Source: Fictibacillus marinisediminis (GTDB lineage Bacteria > Bacillota > Bacilli > Bacillales > Fictibacillaceae). Taken from it: a DNA stretch of 64,000 nt. How positions within the stretch are numbered: the stretch's first letter is position 1; each line of letters begins with the position of its first letter. Both the position numbers and the translations under genes were made by a program. The notes beneath the pieces were generated by a model. That model was not told the origin of the DNA, ran no database searches, and saw only the letters and a program-made list of their open reading frames with translations. The stretch is taken from NCBI RefSeq assembly GCF_023149135.1, contig NZ_JAIWJX010000002.1, positions 3,224,001-3,288,000 on the forward strand, read 5' to 3'. Of the stretch, positions 38,646-47,733 are shown piece by piece.

Positions 38646-39663
38646 ATGAGATCACCTCCACTTCTACTTTCTGCCCATTCATATAGGCTACCGCTTTTTG
38701 AATTTCGGTATCTGTTCCTTCCAGCTGGATGAACAACGTTCCATATGGCCCGTTTTGTGTTTGCGATACCTTACCCTGCAGGATATTCACCTGAACGTCA
38801 AATTTACGGATCACATCTGTAATAACGGGCTGTTCTGCACTTCCTCCAACAAAGGTGAGCTGTACAATTTGGCTCTGAGGTTTTTCAGATGCCAGCTGCT
38901 TGATCATGTCTGTCGTTTCTTCAGGCTCTGTTACTTGCTTAACAAAATCTTTTGTAATGGACTCTTTAGGATGCCTGAATACTTCCAAAACCGGCCCTTG
39001 TTCCACTATTTTACCTGCTTCCATAACAGCGACCCGATGGCAGATCTTTCGGATGACATGCATCTCATGTGTGATAAGAACAATGGTCAAGCCGAGCTTT
39101 TGATTGATCTCAACTAATAAATTAAGGATGCTGTCTGTTGTTTTCGGATCAAGGGCTGAAGTCGCCTCGTCACAAAGAAGAACTTTAGGGTTATTGGCCA
39201 GTGCACGTGCGATCCCGACTCTTTGCTTCTGTCCTCCACTCAATTGGGAAGGATACGATTCTCCACGGCCCTCTAGTCCAACAAGTTTAATCAGTTCATC
39301 CACCCGCTTCAGGCGCTCTGCTTTCGGCACACCTGCAATCTCAAGTGGAAATGCAATGTTTTCCCTTACTGTTCTGGACCAAAGCAGATTGAAATGCTGA
39401 AATATCATGCTGATTTCCTGCCGGGCTTTTCGAAGCTCGTTGTTACTAAGTTTGGAAAGATTTTTTCCCGCAACGTTTACATCTCCGCTCGTTGGTCTTT
39501 CCAGCATGTTCAGCATTCGGATGAGTGTACTTTTACCTGCACCACTGTATCCAATAATCCCGAAAATTTCTCCTTGATCTATAGAAAGATCGACATGGTC
39601 AACTGCGTTTACAGCTCCGTCTTTCGTCTGAAAAATCTTTTTTACTGCGTCTAATGTTATCAA
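38638..39663 (-). CDS. metN: MetN methionine ABC ATPase
   Basis: 341 residues, as in B. subtilis. Walker A GYSGAGKS, signature LSGGQKQRVGIARAL, Walker B VLLCDEATSALD and a C-terminal NIL regulatory domain (QIVQLTFVGGSAEQPVI) with methionine feedback in related MetNI. The frame stays open through the riboswitch, but TTG at 39663 with GAGGG upstream is the family start (MITLDAVKKIF). Confidence 0.95.
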   Translation of the reverse strand: MITLDAVKKIFQTKDGAVNAVDHVDLSIDQGEIFGIIGYSGAGKSTLIRMLNMLERPTSGDVNVAGKNLSKLSNNELRKARQEISMIFQHFNLLWSRTVRENIAFPLEIAGVPKAERLKRVDELIKLVGLEGRGESYPSQLSGGQKQRVGIARALANNPKVLLCDEATSALDPKTTDSILNLLVEINQKLGLTIVLITHEMHVIRKICHRVAVMEAGKIVEQGPVLEVFRHPKESITKDFVKQVTEPEETTDMIKQLASEKPQSQIVQLTFVGGSAEQPVITDVIRKFDVQVNILQGKVSQTQNGPYGTLFIQLEGTDTEIQKAVAYMNGQKVEVEVISYE

Positions 39664-39696
39664 GAGACCGGATCCCTCACTTTCTGAAAAATAAAA

Positions 39697-39733
39697 AATG
39701 CCCTTCTGCCAGGTCATGAGCAGAAGGGCATAA
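39697..39733 (-). terminator. Expression-platform terminator of the metN SAM riboswitch
   Basis: ATGCCCTTCTG / CAGAAGGGCAT 11-bp hairpin with minus-strand TTTTTTATTTTT, between the aptamer and metN. Confidence 0.9.
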
Positions 39734-39739
39734 AAATTT

Positions 39740-39866
39740 ATATGCACCGTCATCTCATCTCCCAAAGCAGTTTGCTTTGCAGGATTTGGCACCTTTTCAA
39801 GCAGGAAGCTGCTTAACGGTTGCCGGGTTTCATAGGGCCAGTCCCTCCACCACTCGCGATAAGAAC
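39740..39866 (-). ncRNA. SAM riboswitch (S-box) of the metNPQ operon
   Basis: Minus strand: TTATCGCGAGTGGTGGAGGG, GACTGGCCCTATGAAACCCG, GCAACC, GGTGCCAAATCC and GATGAGATG, standard S-box order. SAM should switch off methionine import; it shares this control with metY at 15.5 kb. Confidence 0.95.
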
Positions 39867-39912
39867 GAATTTGTTATTCGTTATTTAGTTAGCATTTCTT
39901 AGCACGTTTCGA

Positions 39913-39941
39913 ATTTTAACATCACCTTTATGGAGTGTCAA
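39913..39941 (-). promoter_or_regulatory. Sigma-A promoter of the metN leader
   Basis: Minus-strand TTGACA (39936-39941), 17 bp, TAAAAT (39913-39918), about 50 bp before the riboswitch. Confidence 0.82.
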
Positions 39942-39986
39942 TCCATAACTCCTGTTTTTTAGATAGAAGGACCCGATTCTTTTGGC

Positions 39987-40289
39987 TTAGGACTCCAATT
40001 TGCATAAAAACAGAAGAGATTCTAACTTCAGCTGTTCTCTGTATGTTCCCGTAAAAGTTACTCTTTTTAGCCTGATTAAATCGCTCAGACGCTGCTGGCC
40101 ACCAAACACCTCATGCAAATCATCCATCCTGCCTGTAAGCATGGTCATCCGCTCTGAACCGTTGTACTTATTTACGAAGGAAAAACATAATCGTTCTCCA
40201 TCAGCCGTCACACTGGGAGTCTCCGTCCCTATCAGCGGCTGAAGGAAGGCCGTTTTTTGAACCTGTTCCTGCCAATGAACCCAATCCAT
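39987..40289 (-). CDS. yusD: YusD-like protein, function unknown
   Basis: 100 residues with alternating strands and helices (SVTADGERLCFSFVNKY, FGGQQRLSDLIRLKRV, FTGTYREQLKLESL), a possible SCP2-like sterol-carrier fold. The name is from position: next to metN and before sigI/yusE, as yusD is in B. subtilis. GGGGG lies about 7 bases before ATG at 40289. Not a confirmed family match. Confidence 0.6.
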   Translation of the reverse strand: MDWVHWQEQVQKTAFLQPLIGTETPSVTADGERLCFSFVNKYNGSERMTMLTGRMDDLHEVFGGQQRLSDLIRLKRVTFTGTYREQLKLESLLFLCKLES

Positions 40290-40392
40290 AAACATCCCCC
40301 TTTTAAAAAACGTGTATAGCTTAATGTTCGGGAGATGGTTGGTGTCTTCCTTGATTTTTCCTTCGACAGTTTATTAAACGCTGTGTCGACTT

Positions 40393-41682
40393 TTAGCCAG
40401 CCTTTTTATGTATTTCTTTATTCATTGGCGGCTTTTTAAGATTTTTCTTCTGTTCTTTTTTCCAGTACTTTTTTTCAGACCGATGAACGGGAGAATTTTT
40501 CTGCTCTCTTTTTTCAAGCTTTTTTCCCTTATCCCATTTTTGGTTTTTTTGTTTATTCGTTTCATGAACAGCAGGATGCTGTTTCGGAGCAGTATTCAAA
40601 TTAGTATTTTTCTTTGCTTGCTTGTTGTACATCGGCCCTTCGTGATGTTGCTTTGAAGGATGTGGTTTTACTTTTTTTGATTCATTTTTTTCTTTATGTT
40701 CAGCTTTAAGGCTGCTTTTTCGACCTTCGTGCCTTTTGGTTTTTGGGACAGCACGTTTATTGTTTGGTTCTAGCTTGGGTTCTATCTTTTCTTCTTTGAC
40801 TTCTTTTTTCGCATGTCCTTTTGGAGAAGAACTATGCAGGGAACTCGTCTTAATCTTTATGGTTTCAAGAGTTCTATGATTGCGAAGAATTTTTTCTGAA
40901 TGGTTTTTTGTATGGCCGGATTCTTCTGGCTCTTCATGTACAGGTTTTATTTTTCTCTTTAGCTCGGTATAAGACATGTTCTTCACTTCATTAAGAGAAA
41001 TGTTCTTATCTTTTCGTTTAGCATCCAAGTACATCATGTATTTTCCAGATGATACGCCATTCTTTTTTGCAACATTCCGTTTATTTGTATTAATATTCTT
41101 TACTGTGATGGCGGCTTTCGAATTATAGATGGATGCATTCCTTTTAATGGAAGATACAGTCTCATCCAATGCAGACAGAAGCTTGTCATTATTTTGGTTT
41201 ACGATGGTTGTTCCGATCATGACATCCGGGTTTTTCTTCAGATATCCTTTGTTGTCATAAGCGTTCAGCAAAGCTGAAGCAAAGTGGGAAAGGCTTATGT
41301 TTTTCTTTTGTTTTAATGATTGGAGAATTTCCCGTCCCTCAGCGTTATATGCTTTTACTTTAATGACTTGCAAGTCTTTGTTAACTCCTGCTTCGAGGCT
41401 GGGATTTACGTCAAAACTCACATAAGCCGCAACAGTATTGTCGTTGCGGCCCAGTGGATTTACTCCTGAAAATAAAACAAGTATAAGCAATGCTGCTATT
41501 GTAAGTGAAAGAGAAGGAAATATAAATCGGCGCGTTCCGCATTTTGAAAAACTCGAAACGCTGTATTCCATACCTACCACCGGATGCTTTCCGCGTGGCA
41601 CCTTAACGGTGATGAAACAACCGTCTTTCGTTAATAGGACGGCTTTCCCTTTATTAACTTCCATTAAAATTCCATTCTTCAT
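40393..41682 (-). CDS. rsgI: RsgI-type anti-sigma-I factor
   Basis: 429 residues. Cytoplasmic N-terminal anti-sigma domain (MKNGILMEVNKGKAVLL, FITVKVPRG), one membrane helix LTIAALLILVLFSGV at about residues 60-74, then an extracellular domain with YVSFDVNPSLEAGVNK typical of RsgI. The last 160 residues are low-complexity Lys/Glu/His-rich. ATG at 41682 follows GGAGG by 10 bases. It lies downstream of sigI, so they should be co-expressed. Confidence 0.88.
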   Translation of the reverse strand: MKNGILMEVNKGKAVLLTKDGCFITVKVPRGKHPVVGMEYSVSSFSKCGTRRFIFPSLSLTIAALLILVLFSGVNPLGRNDNTVAAYVSFDVNPSLEAGVNKDLQVIKVKAYNAEGREILQSLKQKKNISLSHFASALLNAYDNKGYLKKNPDVMIGTTIVNQNNDKLLSALDETVSSIKRNASIYNSKAAITVKNINTNKRNVAKKNGVSSGKYMMYLDAKRKDKNISLNEVKNMSYTELKRKIKPVHEEPEESGHTKNHSEKILRNHRTLETIKIKTSSLHSSSPKGHAKKEVKEEKIEPKLEPNNKRAVPKTKRHEGRKSSLKAEHKEKNESKKVKPHPSKQHHEGPMYNKQAKKNTNLNTAPKQHPAVHETNKQKNQKWDKGKKLEKREQKNSPVHRSEKKYWKKEQKKNLKKPPMNKEIHKKAG

Positions 41683-41813
41683 CCCACATATCCCTCCTGC
41701 TAGGCGAAGGATCTGCTTCGTATCATAACCATCATGGGTTTTGCTGCTCTTTTGCATTGCTTATTTATTATGATTTCCCCACGAGTAATTACAACCGTTT
41801 AACTTCCCCTTAT

Positions 41814-42560
41814 TTAAGGCTGAATATAGGACTTTAACGCTTTAAAGTCCCCTAGATATATTAGCGATACCGCTATTATATATTTTCGATTTCTCTCTAT
41901 AGTTTTACGACTGCAGGAAACCATACTTAACAAATCTTTTATAGGAAGTTGTTTTTTCTCCAATAAAAATTCAGCCATTTCCTGGTTTTCCACTAACAAA
42001 CGAGCGATTTCCTTAGCGTTTTCCCTTGCATCCACATGCTTAGGGCAATGTTTGCTCAACACTTTAAAATTAAGGCTGAAATCCTTCAGCAGTTTTTGAT
42101 ATTCTTCGATTTCGTATACGCGGTTCTCTGCCTGGATCTTTTCTTCGTAATGTTCCATGGCAGCTTTTTGTTCTGCGTAGCTGTCCTCGACACGGCCTTC
42201 TTCATCTTCCTCATCCGGCTGCAAATAAATCAGACGGTTCTGTCTAACTTCTTTTCGGATATAGTCGATAACCCTGCGGCGGATTACCATGTCAGCAAAG
42301 GAAAGAAAACGGCTTCCCTGTCCTTCCTGATATTGATCAATGGCTTCATTGAAAGCGTAAAGACCTACACTAAATTCATCCATCGTACGATCTATATATT
42401 GACTGCAAACTTTTGAAGTCACTTTTTTAATAAATGGCTGGTAAGCTTCGATCAGTTCATTTCTTAAGGAATCATTTCCTCTTTGAATTCTTAGTACTTT
42501 ATCTTCAATGTTAATGAGTGGTGTGCTGTTACGAATAGTTGGTACAAATGCAGTAGACAT
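41814..42560 (-). CDS. sigI: RNA polymerase sigma factor SigI
   Basis: 248 residues of the SigI family, which governs heat-shock and envelope genes in Bacillus and is held in check by membrane-bound RsgI. It has region 2 (TMDEFSVGLYAFNEAIDQYQEGQGSRFLSFADMVIRRRVIDYIRK in essence) and the C-terminal region-4-like SMVSCSRKTIERNRKYIIAVSLI. GAGGTG precedes the ATG. First gene of sigI-rsgI. Confidence 0.92.
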   Translation of the reverse strand: MSTAFVPTIRNSTPLINIEDKVLRIQRGNDSLRNELIEAYQPFIKKVTSKVCSQYIDRTMDEFSVGLYAFNEAIDQYQEGQGSRFLSFADMVIRRRVIDYIRKEVRQNRLIYLQPDEEDEEGRVEDSYAEQKAAMEHYEEKIQAENRVYEIEEYQKLLKDFSLNFKVLSKHCPKHVDARENAKEIARLLVENQEMAEFLLEKKQLPIKDLLSMVSCSRKTIERNRKYIIAVSLIYLGDFKALKSYIQP

Positions 42561-42964
42561 AGTTTCACCTCTTAAATCAGGTTGTATTGTACTTTTGGAT
42601 AAAATGAATCATACATTCCAAAAGTCGACAGGAGCAAACATGTTTCAAGCTCTCCTATACATTTATACCATTGATTCGCAGGTTTGTAGGATACAGTTGT
42701 ATAACAATGTTACAGGACTTATAACAATTGTAATGTTTTTGTTATGTTCCTGAAAAGGATAATTTTTGCAGTCTTGACCCATAAATCGTTCGGAAGCGGT
42801 AACTTGCTTGCTATTGCTGCTGTTTGGAGATATCGTTTCATTTTGTTGCACCTGAATAGTTCTGTAAAATTTATTACACATTTCTTCTTTATTTTACCAC
42901 ATAAACCATGTATTACATTTAAAAAATACCCCCTAAAAACGAAAAAAGACACAATTCGTGTCTT
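42561..42964. other. Gap upstream of sigI
   Basis: No gene recognised. TATAACAAT occurs directly repeated at 42700-42708 and 42720-42728, 20 bp apart. On the minus strand TTGTTA-17 bp-TTATAC is a weak candidate promoter; I saw no clear SigI-type promoter. Confidence 0.4.
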
Positions 42965-42967
42965 TTA
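42943..42967 (-). terminator. Terminator of yusE
   Basis: AAAAGACAC / GTGTCTTTT hairpin with minus-strand TTTTTTCG, at the yusE end. Confidence 0.82.
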
Positions 42968-43294
42968 CAGGTACTTTTTTACGTTTTGATACAAAAAATC
43001 AACAGATTGCATGGCATAAATCTTCTTTACGGCAATGCCCCTGTTTAAAAAAAGCAGGCAAGGGACACTCGTGATGCTGTACTTTTCAGCAAGCTCCGGC
43101 ATCGCATTTAGGTTGCAAGCCCCGATTTTAGGTTCAGACGTTTCTGACTGGCTTATTGCTTCCAATGTGATGTCGAGCATCCGCCTTCCCATCTTACACG
43201 TTCCGCAAAGCGGTGTCTGGATATAAAGAGCTGCTGGCTCCTCTGTTGAACCTTTAATAAAATTATGAATTTCTATATTAGTTAAATCCCTCAT
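42965..43294 (-). CDS. yusE: Thioredoxin-family protein YusE
   Basis: 109 residues of the thioredoxin fold. Active-site pair CGTC sits in TPLCGTCKMGRR, with cis-Pro in TSVPCLLFL. The CGTC dipeptide differs from CGPC, so redox potential should differ from TrxA. ATG at 43294 follows GGAGAGAG. It lies upstream of sigI and downstream of yusF in the minus-strand direction, as in the yusE-yusF-yusG-gcvH order of B. subtilis. Confidence 0.9.
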   Translation of the reverse strand: MRDLTNIEIHNFIKGSTEEPAALYIQTPLCGTCKMGRRMLDITLEAISQSETSEPKIGACNLNAMPELAEKYSITSVPCLLFLNRGIAVKKIYAMQSVDFLYQNVKKYL

Positions 43295-43410
43295 ATCTCT
43301 CTCCAATTGCAATTTTTACGGATCAATTTTTTCTCTATGTAATTGAATATCCCGGATCTAAGAGGTGCTGTCAACAACCATGCTTATAACAGTACGTAAA
43401 ATACAAACTT

Positions 43411-43440
43411 AAGAAATCCTCCTCAAAGAGGATTTCTTTC
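43411..43440. terminator. Hairpin after yusF
   Basis: AAGAAATCCTC / GAGGATTTCTT perfect stem with 6-base loop, beyond the yusF stop. Confidence 0.7.
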
Positions 43441-43457
43441 GGTTCAATTTTGCTTCC

Positions 43458-43805
43458 TTATCCCAGACATTCTTTATTTACGGTGAAACGAGCGCCAAGC
43501 AGAATGTTGGCAAGATACATGAGCGGCGTTTTTGCCACTTCACGGTACATTTTATGAATATAAAGATGTTCTGCATTCGGAAGCTCCCGCTGAAGCATTT
43601 TTCTTAATTTTGCTCCAGCTTCGTCCGCATCGACCAGTATATAGACATCTCGGTTTTCAATTTGTATAGCAAGTTCCTCAAGCCGGGAAAGCCCCATTGT
43701 GCCATTGGTACAGATGATCTCAACAGGCTCATTTAAAATGGTGATCAGTTTTTCCTTGTCTGATTTCCCTTCAACGATAATCACTTTGTCCAAGTTGTTA
43801 TTCAT
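43458..43805 (-). CDS. yusF: Toprim-domain protein YusF
   Basis: 115 residues. Toprim motifs VIIVEGKSDKEKL (catalytic Glu) and ILVDADEAG (DxD) are intact, as in small OLD/DnaG-type and RNase M5 proteins that handle nucleic acids. The C-terminus is shorter than RNase M5. Specific target unknown. AGGAGA precedes the ATG at 43805. Position matches yusF. Confidence 0.9.
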   Translation of the reverse strand: MNNNLDKVIIVEGKSDKEKLITILNEPVEIICTNGTMGLSRLEELAIQIENRDVYILVDADEAGAKLRKMLQRELPNAEHLYIHKMYREVAKTPLMYLANILLGARFTVNKECLG

Positions 43806-44003
43806 CAATCATCTCTCCTATATCTGCTAAAGAACGAGTATTAAAGCGATTGATATTTTTTCTTACTTACTATAATACCCTTTATTTTATTAGAATCCTC
43901 CATTGATTGTTAATAAATCAGACAACTATTTATGGATATGCAACCCATTTTCCTACAAGCAGCCAACTTAATAAGGAGTTTCGTACCAACTTCGATTAAA
44001 GCT

Positions 44004-44029
44004 GTTTAACCATTGCGAAAAGGGGATAT
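44004..44029 (+). promoter_or_regulatory. Sigma-B promoter of gsiB
   Basis: GTTTAA (44004-44009), 14 bp, GGATAT (44024-44029), fitting the sigma-B consensus GTTTAA-N12-14-GGGTAT with one mismatch. It lies 80 bp before the gsiB start. Confidence 0.82.
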
Positions 44030-44108
44030 TGTTTCTCTAAGTTCAACAGCACAAAGTAAATAGCTGTTGGGAGCACACTATTTACCATATATAAGGAGGA
44101 ATTTTGAA

Positions 44109-44492
44109 ATGGCTAAGAATAATGACAACCGAGACGGAATGAGCAGAGAAGAAGCAGGGCGCATGGGCGGCCAAAAAACGTCTAAAACCCATGGCAAAGA
44201 TTTTTATCAGGAAATCGGCAAAAAGGGCGGAAATGCTACTTCTAAAAGCCACGATCAAAACTTCTACCAGGAAATCGGTCAAAAAGGCGGAGTATCAACT
44301 GCATCCAGCCATGATAAAGACTTCTATCAAGATATTGGTAAAAAAGGCGGCAAGTCGACGGCAGATAGCCATGATAAAGATTTTTATCAGGAGATCGGTA
44401 AAAAAGGCGGAGCAGCTACTTCCGACAGCCATAACAAAGATTTTTACAGAGAAATCGGCAAAAAAGGCGGTAACAGCCGCCGCAGCGATTAA
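44109..44492 (+). CDS. gsiB: General stress protein GsiB (KGG repeats)
   Basis: 127 residues made of tandem 20-residue repeats ending in IGKKGG, each with a DFYQEIG core, five copies in the DNA from about 44170 to 44475. It is hydrophilic and glycine-rich, like the hydrophilin GsiB induced by salt, heat and ethanol through sigma-B. AAGGAGGA precedes ATG at 44109. Promoter and terminator make it a solitary gene. Confidence 0.93.
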   Translation: MAKNNDNRDGMSREEAGRMGGQKTSKTHGKDFYQEIGKKGGNATSKSHDQNFYQEIGQKGGVSTASSHDKDFYQDIGKKGGKSTADSHDKDFYQEIGKKGGAATSDSHNKDFYREIGKKGGNSRRSD

Positions 44493-44504
44493 TTTATAAA
44501 AATG

Positions 44505-44537
44505 CAAAAAGGACAAGCCCTGAGGGTTTGTCCTTTT
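44505..44537. terminator. Terminator between gsiB and yusG
   Basis: AAAAAGGACAA...CCC / GGG...TTGTCCTTTTT hairpin between convergent genes. Confidence 0.85.
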
Positions 44538-44552
44538 TTACGCTTTTTCTAA

Positions 44553-44801
44553 CTAACACCAGCCCTCATCGCATCCCTGTACGTAACTTTGGGGATATTC
44601 TGCAGAACTGTTGTCTTTTTTATAAATTTTGTCAGCATCAAATTCAAAGCCTTCAGCCATTTCATACTGATTTCCTTGGTCGGAAAAGATGACGCGGCCT
44701 ATTTTCTGGTTATCATGGAACAGGGACATATAGCCTGTATCCATTTTCCCATACACTTTTGACGTAATGTCCGATTTAGATCCTGAGTTTTTTGAATCCA
44801 A
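44553..44801 (-). CDS. yusG: YusG family protein (DUF2553)
   Basis: About 82 residues of the YusG family, with DTGYMSLFHDNQKIGRVIF and the aromatic-acidic tail QGCDEGWC. No catalytic motif or membrane segment. TTG at 44801 has GGAAGTGA 7 bases upstream; a GTG start further up is not supported. Upstream of gcvH in the B. subtilis order, although here its start faces the gcvH region from 85 bp away. Function unknown. Confidence 0.82.
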   Translation of the reverse strand: MDSKNSGSKSDITSKVYGKMDTGYMSLFHDNQKIGRVIFSDQGNQYEMAEGFEFDADKIYKKDNSSAEYPQSYVQGCDEGWC

Positions 44802-44887
44802 TGAACACTCACTTCCTTCCATAGAAGATGTTCATATTGTCTCCGGAAAGAAGCTGAGTACTCATCGAAAATACTTAAAATAAGGGA

Positions 44888-45274
44888 TTAGTCTTCTTTT
44901 GTCATTTCCTCATATTGCTCAGCTGACATTAGGTTTTCTGTTTCAGAAAGATCAGATGCTTCAACAACGATCATCCATGCTTTTTCATAAGCTGATTCGT
45001 TTACAAGCTCAGGGCTGTCATCAAGATCTTCGTTGATTTCAACCACCTTACCAGAGATTGGAGCATAAAGTTCAGAAACTGTTTTAACGGATTCAACACT
45101 GCCAAAAGGCTCGTCCGCTTTAATTTCATCGCCCACTTCTGGAAGCTCTACAAATACGATATCGCCCAGTTCATCCTGTGCAAAGTCAGTAATACCGATT
45201 CTTACTTTATTTCCATCTTCAACCTTTACCCATTCGTGTTCTTCTGAATAACGCAATTCTTTTGGAAAATTCAT
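44888..45274 (-). CDS. gcvH: Glycine cleavage system H protein
   Basis: 128-residue lipoyl-carrier protein. The lipoylated Lys lies in [20 protein letters not shown], and the N-terminal [13 protein letters not shown] is the family start. It shuttles the aminomethyl group of glycine; in Bacillus it also passes octanoyl/lipoyl groups to other E2 proteins, so lipA at 19.2 kb is functionally linked. GGAGGG precedes the ATG. Confidence 0.97.
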   Translation of the reverse strand: MNFPKELRYSEEHEWVKVEDGNKVRIGITDFAQDELGDIVFVELPEVGDEIKADEPFGSVESVKTVSELYAPISGKVVEINEDLDDSPELVNESAYEKAWMIVVEASDLSETENLMSAEQYEEMTKED

Positions 45275-45351
45275 TTTGTATCCCTCCAGCTTTTCTTGTT
45301 ATTTATAATAACTATAATATTAAATTTATTATAGTTAAGCAACTAATTAAA

Positions 45352-45711
45352 TTACTTACCCCATGCTTCGTTATACGTATCCTCGTTAAAACCGACTGTT
45401 ACCTTGTTTCCATCTGTAGTGATCGGCCTTTTCAGCAGCATGCCGTCAGAAGCCAAAAGATTCAGCAGCTCATCTTCGGAAGCTGTTTTCACCTTGTCCT
45501 TCAAGCCAAGCTCCCTGTATTTCATCCCGCTCGTATTAAAGAACTTTTTGATATCAAGGCCGCTCTTTTCTACCAGCTCTTTGATATCCTCTTTAGAAGG
45601 AGGGTTTTCAACGATATGTACGGATTCAAAATTAATATCATGGGAATCCAGCCACTTTTTAGCCCTTTGGCATGTTCCGCATTTTGGGTATTGATAAAAG
45701 GTTATACTCAT
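45352..45711 (-). CDS. yusI: ArsC/Spx-family protein YusI
   Basis: 119 residues of the ArsC/Spx thioredoxin-like fold. Opens ITFYQYPKCGTCQRAKKWL with a CxxC pair, and later has KRPITTDGNKVTVGF. The Spx-like fold lacks the RNA-polymerase alpha-binding Gly of Spx, so it is probably a small reductase. AAGGAGTGA precedes ATG at 45711. Next to gcvH, as in B. subtilis. Confidence 0.88.
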   Translation of the reverse strand: MSITFYQYPKCGTCQRAKKWLDSHDINFESVHIVENPPSKEDIKELVEKSGLDIKKFFNTSGMKYRELGLKDKVKTASEDELLNLLASDGMLLKRPITTDGNKVTVGFNEDTYNEAWGK

Positions 45712-45784
45712 GCAATTTCTCACTCCTTCCATTCCATAGTAACACAAAATAGTCTAGCCAGGTAAAGGGAAATTAATCACTTAT

Positions 45785-45838
45785 CTCGGTGCCTGGCACT
45801 GCTTTTTGACACTTGTGTAATTGCGGTGCCTGGCACCG
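45785..45838. repeat. Copy of GGTGCCTGGCACC repeat pair near fadE
   Basis: Two GGTGCCTGGCAC motifs, 45789 and 45826, flank TTTTTGACACTTGTGTAATT. It shares the ACTTGTGTAATT spacer with the 59.59 kb copy. Not coding. Confidence 0.75.
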
Positions 45839-45854
45839 TATTGAATAAATAAAA

Positions 45855-45881
45855 AAGTGCTCCGGTGTAATCACCGGAGCC
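45855..45881 (-). terminator. Terminator of fadNAE
   Basis: GCTCCGGTG / CACCGGAGC hairpin followed on the minus strand by ACTTTTTTATT, 45 bases beyond the fadE stop. Confidence 0.85.
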
Positions 45882-45926
45882 AAATTGAGAGAGTATGTTT
45901 CAAGATAAGGCATTATTAGAATAAAT

Positions 45927-47711
45927 TTAGATAACGTAGCGTTCTTCTTCCAAGACAACAGCAGCAATTTCACGTTTCTTCTTGATTACGTTGATTGGTG
46001 TGTGGCGGGTAAGCTTACGCAGTGCGGACAGCATCATGCGCAAAGTGTCCCCTTCTTCCACTCCGATAATGGATTCCTTCGCATGTGCTTCGATGCGGTT
46101 GAAGGCTTCCTGACAGAACACCTCTGTCATGAGCACTTTTTGCGTGTTTCTTTCAAGATTTGTTCTGTTGATCGCTTTTTCCGTACGAAGAACGACAGAT
46201 TCCATCGCGTACACTTCACTGACCATATCCGCCATGTTGGCAAGCAGCTCCTGCTCGTTTTCAAGCTTAGGTCCAAACTTCTGAACTGCGAGACCAGCTA
46301 CCATCAGGATGACCTTTTTTGCCATACTTACAAGATATTTCTCCTGCTCAAGCGGCTCCGTTCCTACTTCCTGCGGCATCATCATCATGAGCTCATTCTG
46401 AAGCGCGGTCGCTTTCTCGATTAGAGGAAGCTCGCCTTTCATGGCTTTACGGACGAGGGTGCCTGGCACCAATAAGCGGTTGATCTCGTTTGTTCCTTCA
46501 AAAATACGATTAATACGGGCATCGCGGTACATTCCCTCGACTTCGTATTCACTCATGAAGCCATATCCGCCATGAATCTGGACAGCTTCGTCAGCTACAT
46601 AATCCAGCACTTCAGAGGCGAAGAACTTGTTTAATGAGCATTCAATCGCATATTCAGCAATGGCTTTTCCGATTTGCAGCCCATCCTTTTGAGCTTCTTC
46701 ACTCAAGCTGCCGAGACGTGTCTCAAACAAACCGACTGTACGATAAACCGAGCTTTCTGACGCATATGTTTGAAGCGCCATGTTAGCGATCTTTTCCTGA
46801 ATCAGGCTAAAGGAACTGATTTTGCGTTTGAATTGAGAGCGCTCGTTTGCATACTTCGCAGAAACTTCGATTCCGCGTTTCGCAGCACCAACGCATCCGA
46901 TCGCAAGCTTATAGCGTCCGATGTTCAAAATGTTAAACGCGATTACGTGCCCTCTTCCCGGCTCACCAAGAAGATTTTCTTTCGGCACGTGAACGTCTTC
47001 TAAAATAAGCGTTCGGGTGGATGAAGATTTAATACCCATTTTCTTTTCTTCCGGCCCTGTGGAAACACCCGGATAATCCCTTTCTACGATAAACGCAGAG
47101 AATTGTTCTCCATCAATTTTCGCATACACGACAAAAACATCGGCAAAAGCGGAGTTTGTGATCCATTGCTTTTCTCCGTTCAGCACATAATGTGTGCCTT
47201 CAGCGTTCAGCCTCGCCGTAGTTTTGGCACCTAGAGCATCGGAACCAGATCCCGGCTCAGTGAGTGCATAAGCTGCAATTTTTGCTCCTACTGCCAGATC
47301 AGGCAGATACTTTTTCTTCTGTTCCTCGTTACCAAAGAGGACAATCGGCAGAGAACCGATTCCAACGTGGGCACCATAGCTGATCGAAAAGCCGCGTCCG
47401 CGTGCAAATTTCTCAGTGATTAAGGAAGAAGAAATTTTATCAAGGCCAAGGCCGCCGTATTCTTCAGGAACATCAGCACCAAGAAGACCCAGCTCTCCCG
47501 CTTTCGTTAGGAGCTGCCTGGAAATATCGAACTCATGGTTCTCAAGCTTATCAAGCTGCGGAACAACTTCTTTAACCACATAATCCTCAGTCGTTTTGGC
47601 GATCATAAGGTGTTCTTCTGAAAAATCCTCCGGTGTAAAAAGGTCCTCAGCCTGAATATCTTCCACTAAAAAGCTTCCGCCTTTAAAAACCTTTTCCATT
47701 GTGTTAGACAT
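45927..47711 (-). CDS. fadE: Acyl-CoA dehydrogenase FadE
   Basis: 594 residues, the long FadE form of Bacillus. First oxidation of beta-oxidation, FAD-dependent. The conserved YALTEPGSGSDA, QWITNS and YEGTNEINRLLV (catalytic Glu in the last) are present, as is a long C-terminal extension of about 150 residues. Third gene of fadN-fadA-fadE. GGAGG precedes the ATG. Confidence 0.95.
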   Translation of the reverse strand: MSNTMEKVFKGGSFLVEDIQAEDLFTPEDFSEEHLMIAKTTEDYVVKEVVPQLDKLENHEFDISRQLLTKAGELGLLGADVPEEYGGLGLDKISSSLITEKFARGRGFSISYGAHVGIGSLPIVLFGNEEQKKKYLPDLAVGAKIAAYALTEPGSGSDALGAKTTARLNAEGTHYVLNGEKQWITNSAFADVFVVYAKIDGEQFSAFIVERDYPGVSTGPEEKKMGIKSSSTRTLILEDVHVPKENLLGEPGRGHVIAFNILNIGRYKLAIGCVGAAKRGIEVSAKYANERSQFKRKISSFSLIQEKIANMALQTYASESSVYRTVGLFETRLGSLSEEAQKDGLQIGKAIAEYAIECSLNKFFASEVLDYVADEAVQIHGGYGFMSEYEVEGMYRDARINRIFEGTNEINRLLVPGTLVRKAMKGELPLIEKATALQNELMMMMPQEVGTEPLEQEKYLVSMAKKVILMVAGLAVQKFGPKLENEQELLANMADMVSEVYAMESVVLRTEKAINRTNLERNTQKVLMTEVFCQEAFNRIEAHAKESIIGVEEGDTLRMMLSALRKLTRHTPINVIKKKREIAAVVLEEERYVI

Positions 47712-47733
47712 GTTTATTCCCTCCTGTATTGGA

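Noticed and set aside
42508..42753. Possible plus-strand gene upstream of sigI
   Set aside because: No ribosome site and no recognisable protein. It overlaps the sigI start and looks like a chance frame.
44170..44475. CRISPR-like or satellite array in gsiB
   Set aside because: The 60-bp periodicity is the coding repeat of the KGG-type stress protein, without spacers or leader.
46458..46470. GGTGCCTGGCACC inside fadE
   Set aside because: It encodes the conserved FadE residues Val-Pro-Gly-Thr, so it is explained by the protein sequence rather than being an inserted repeat.
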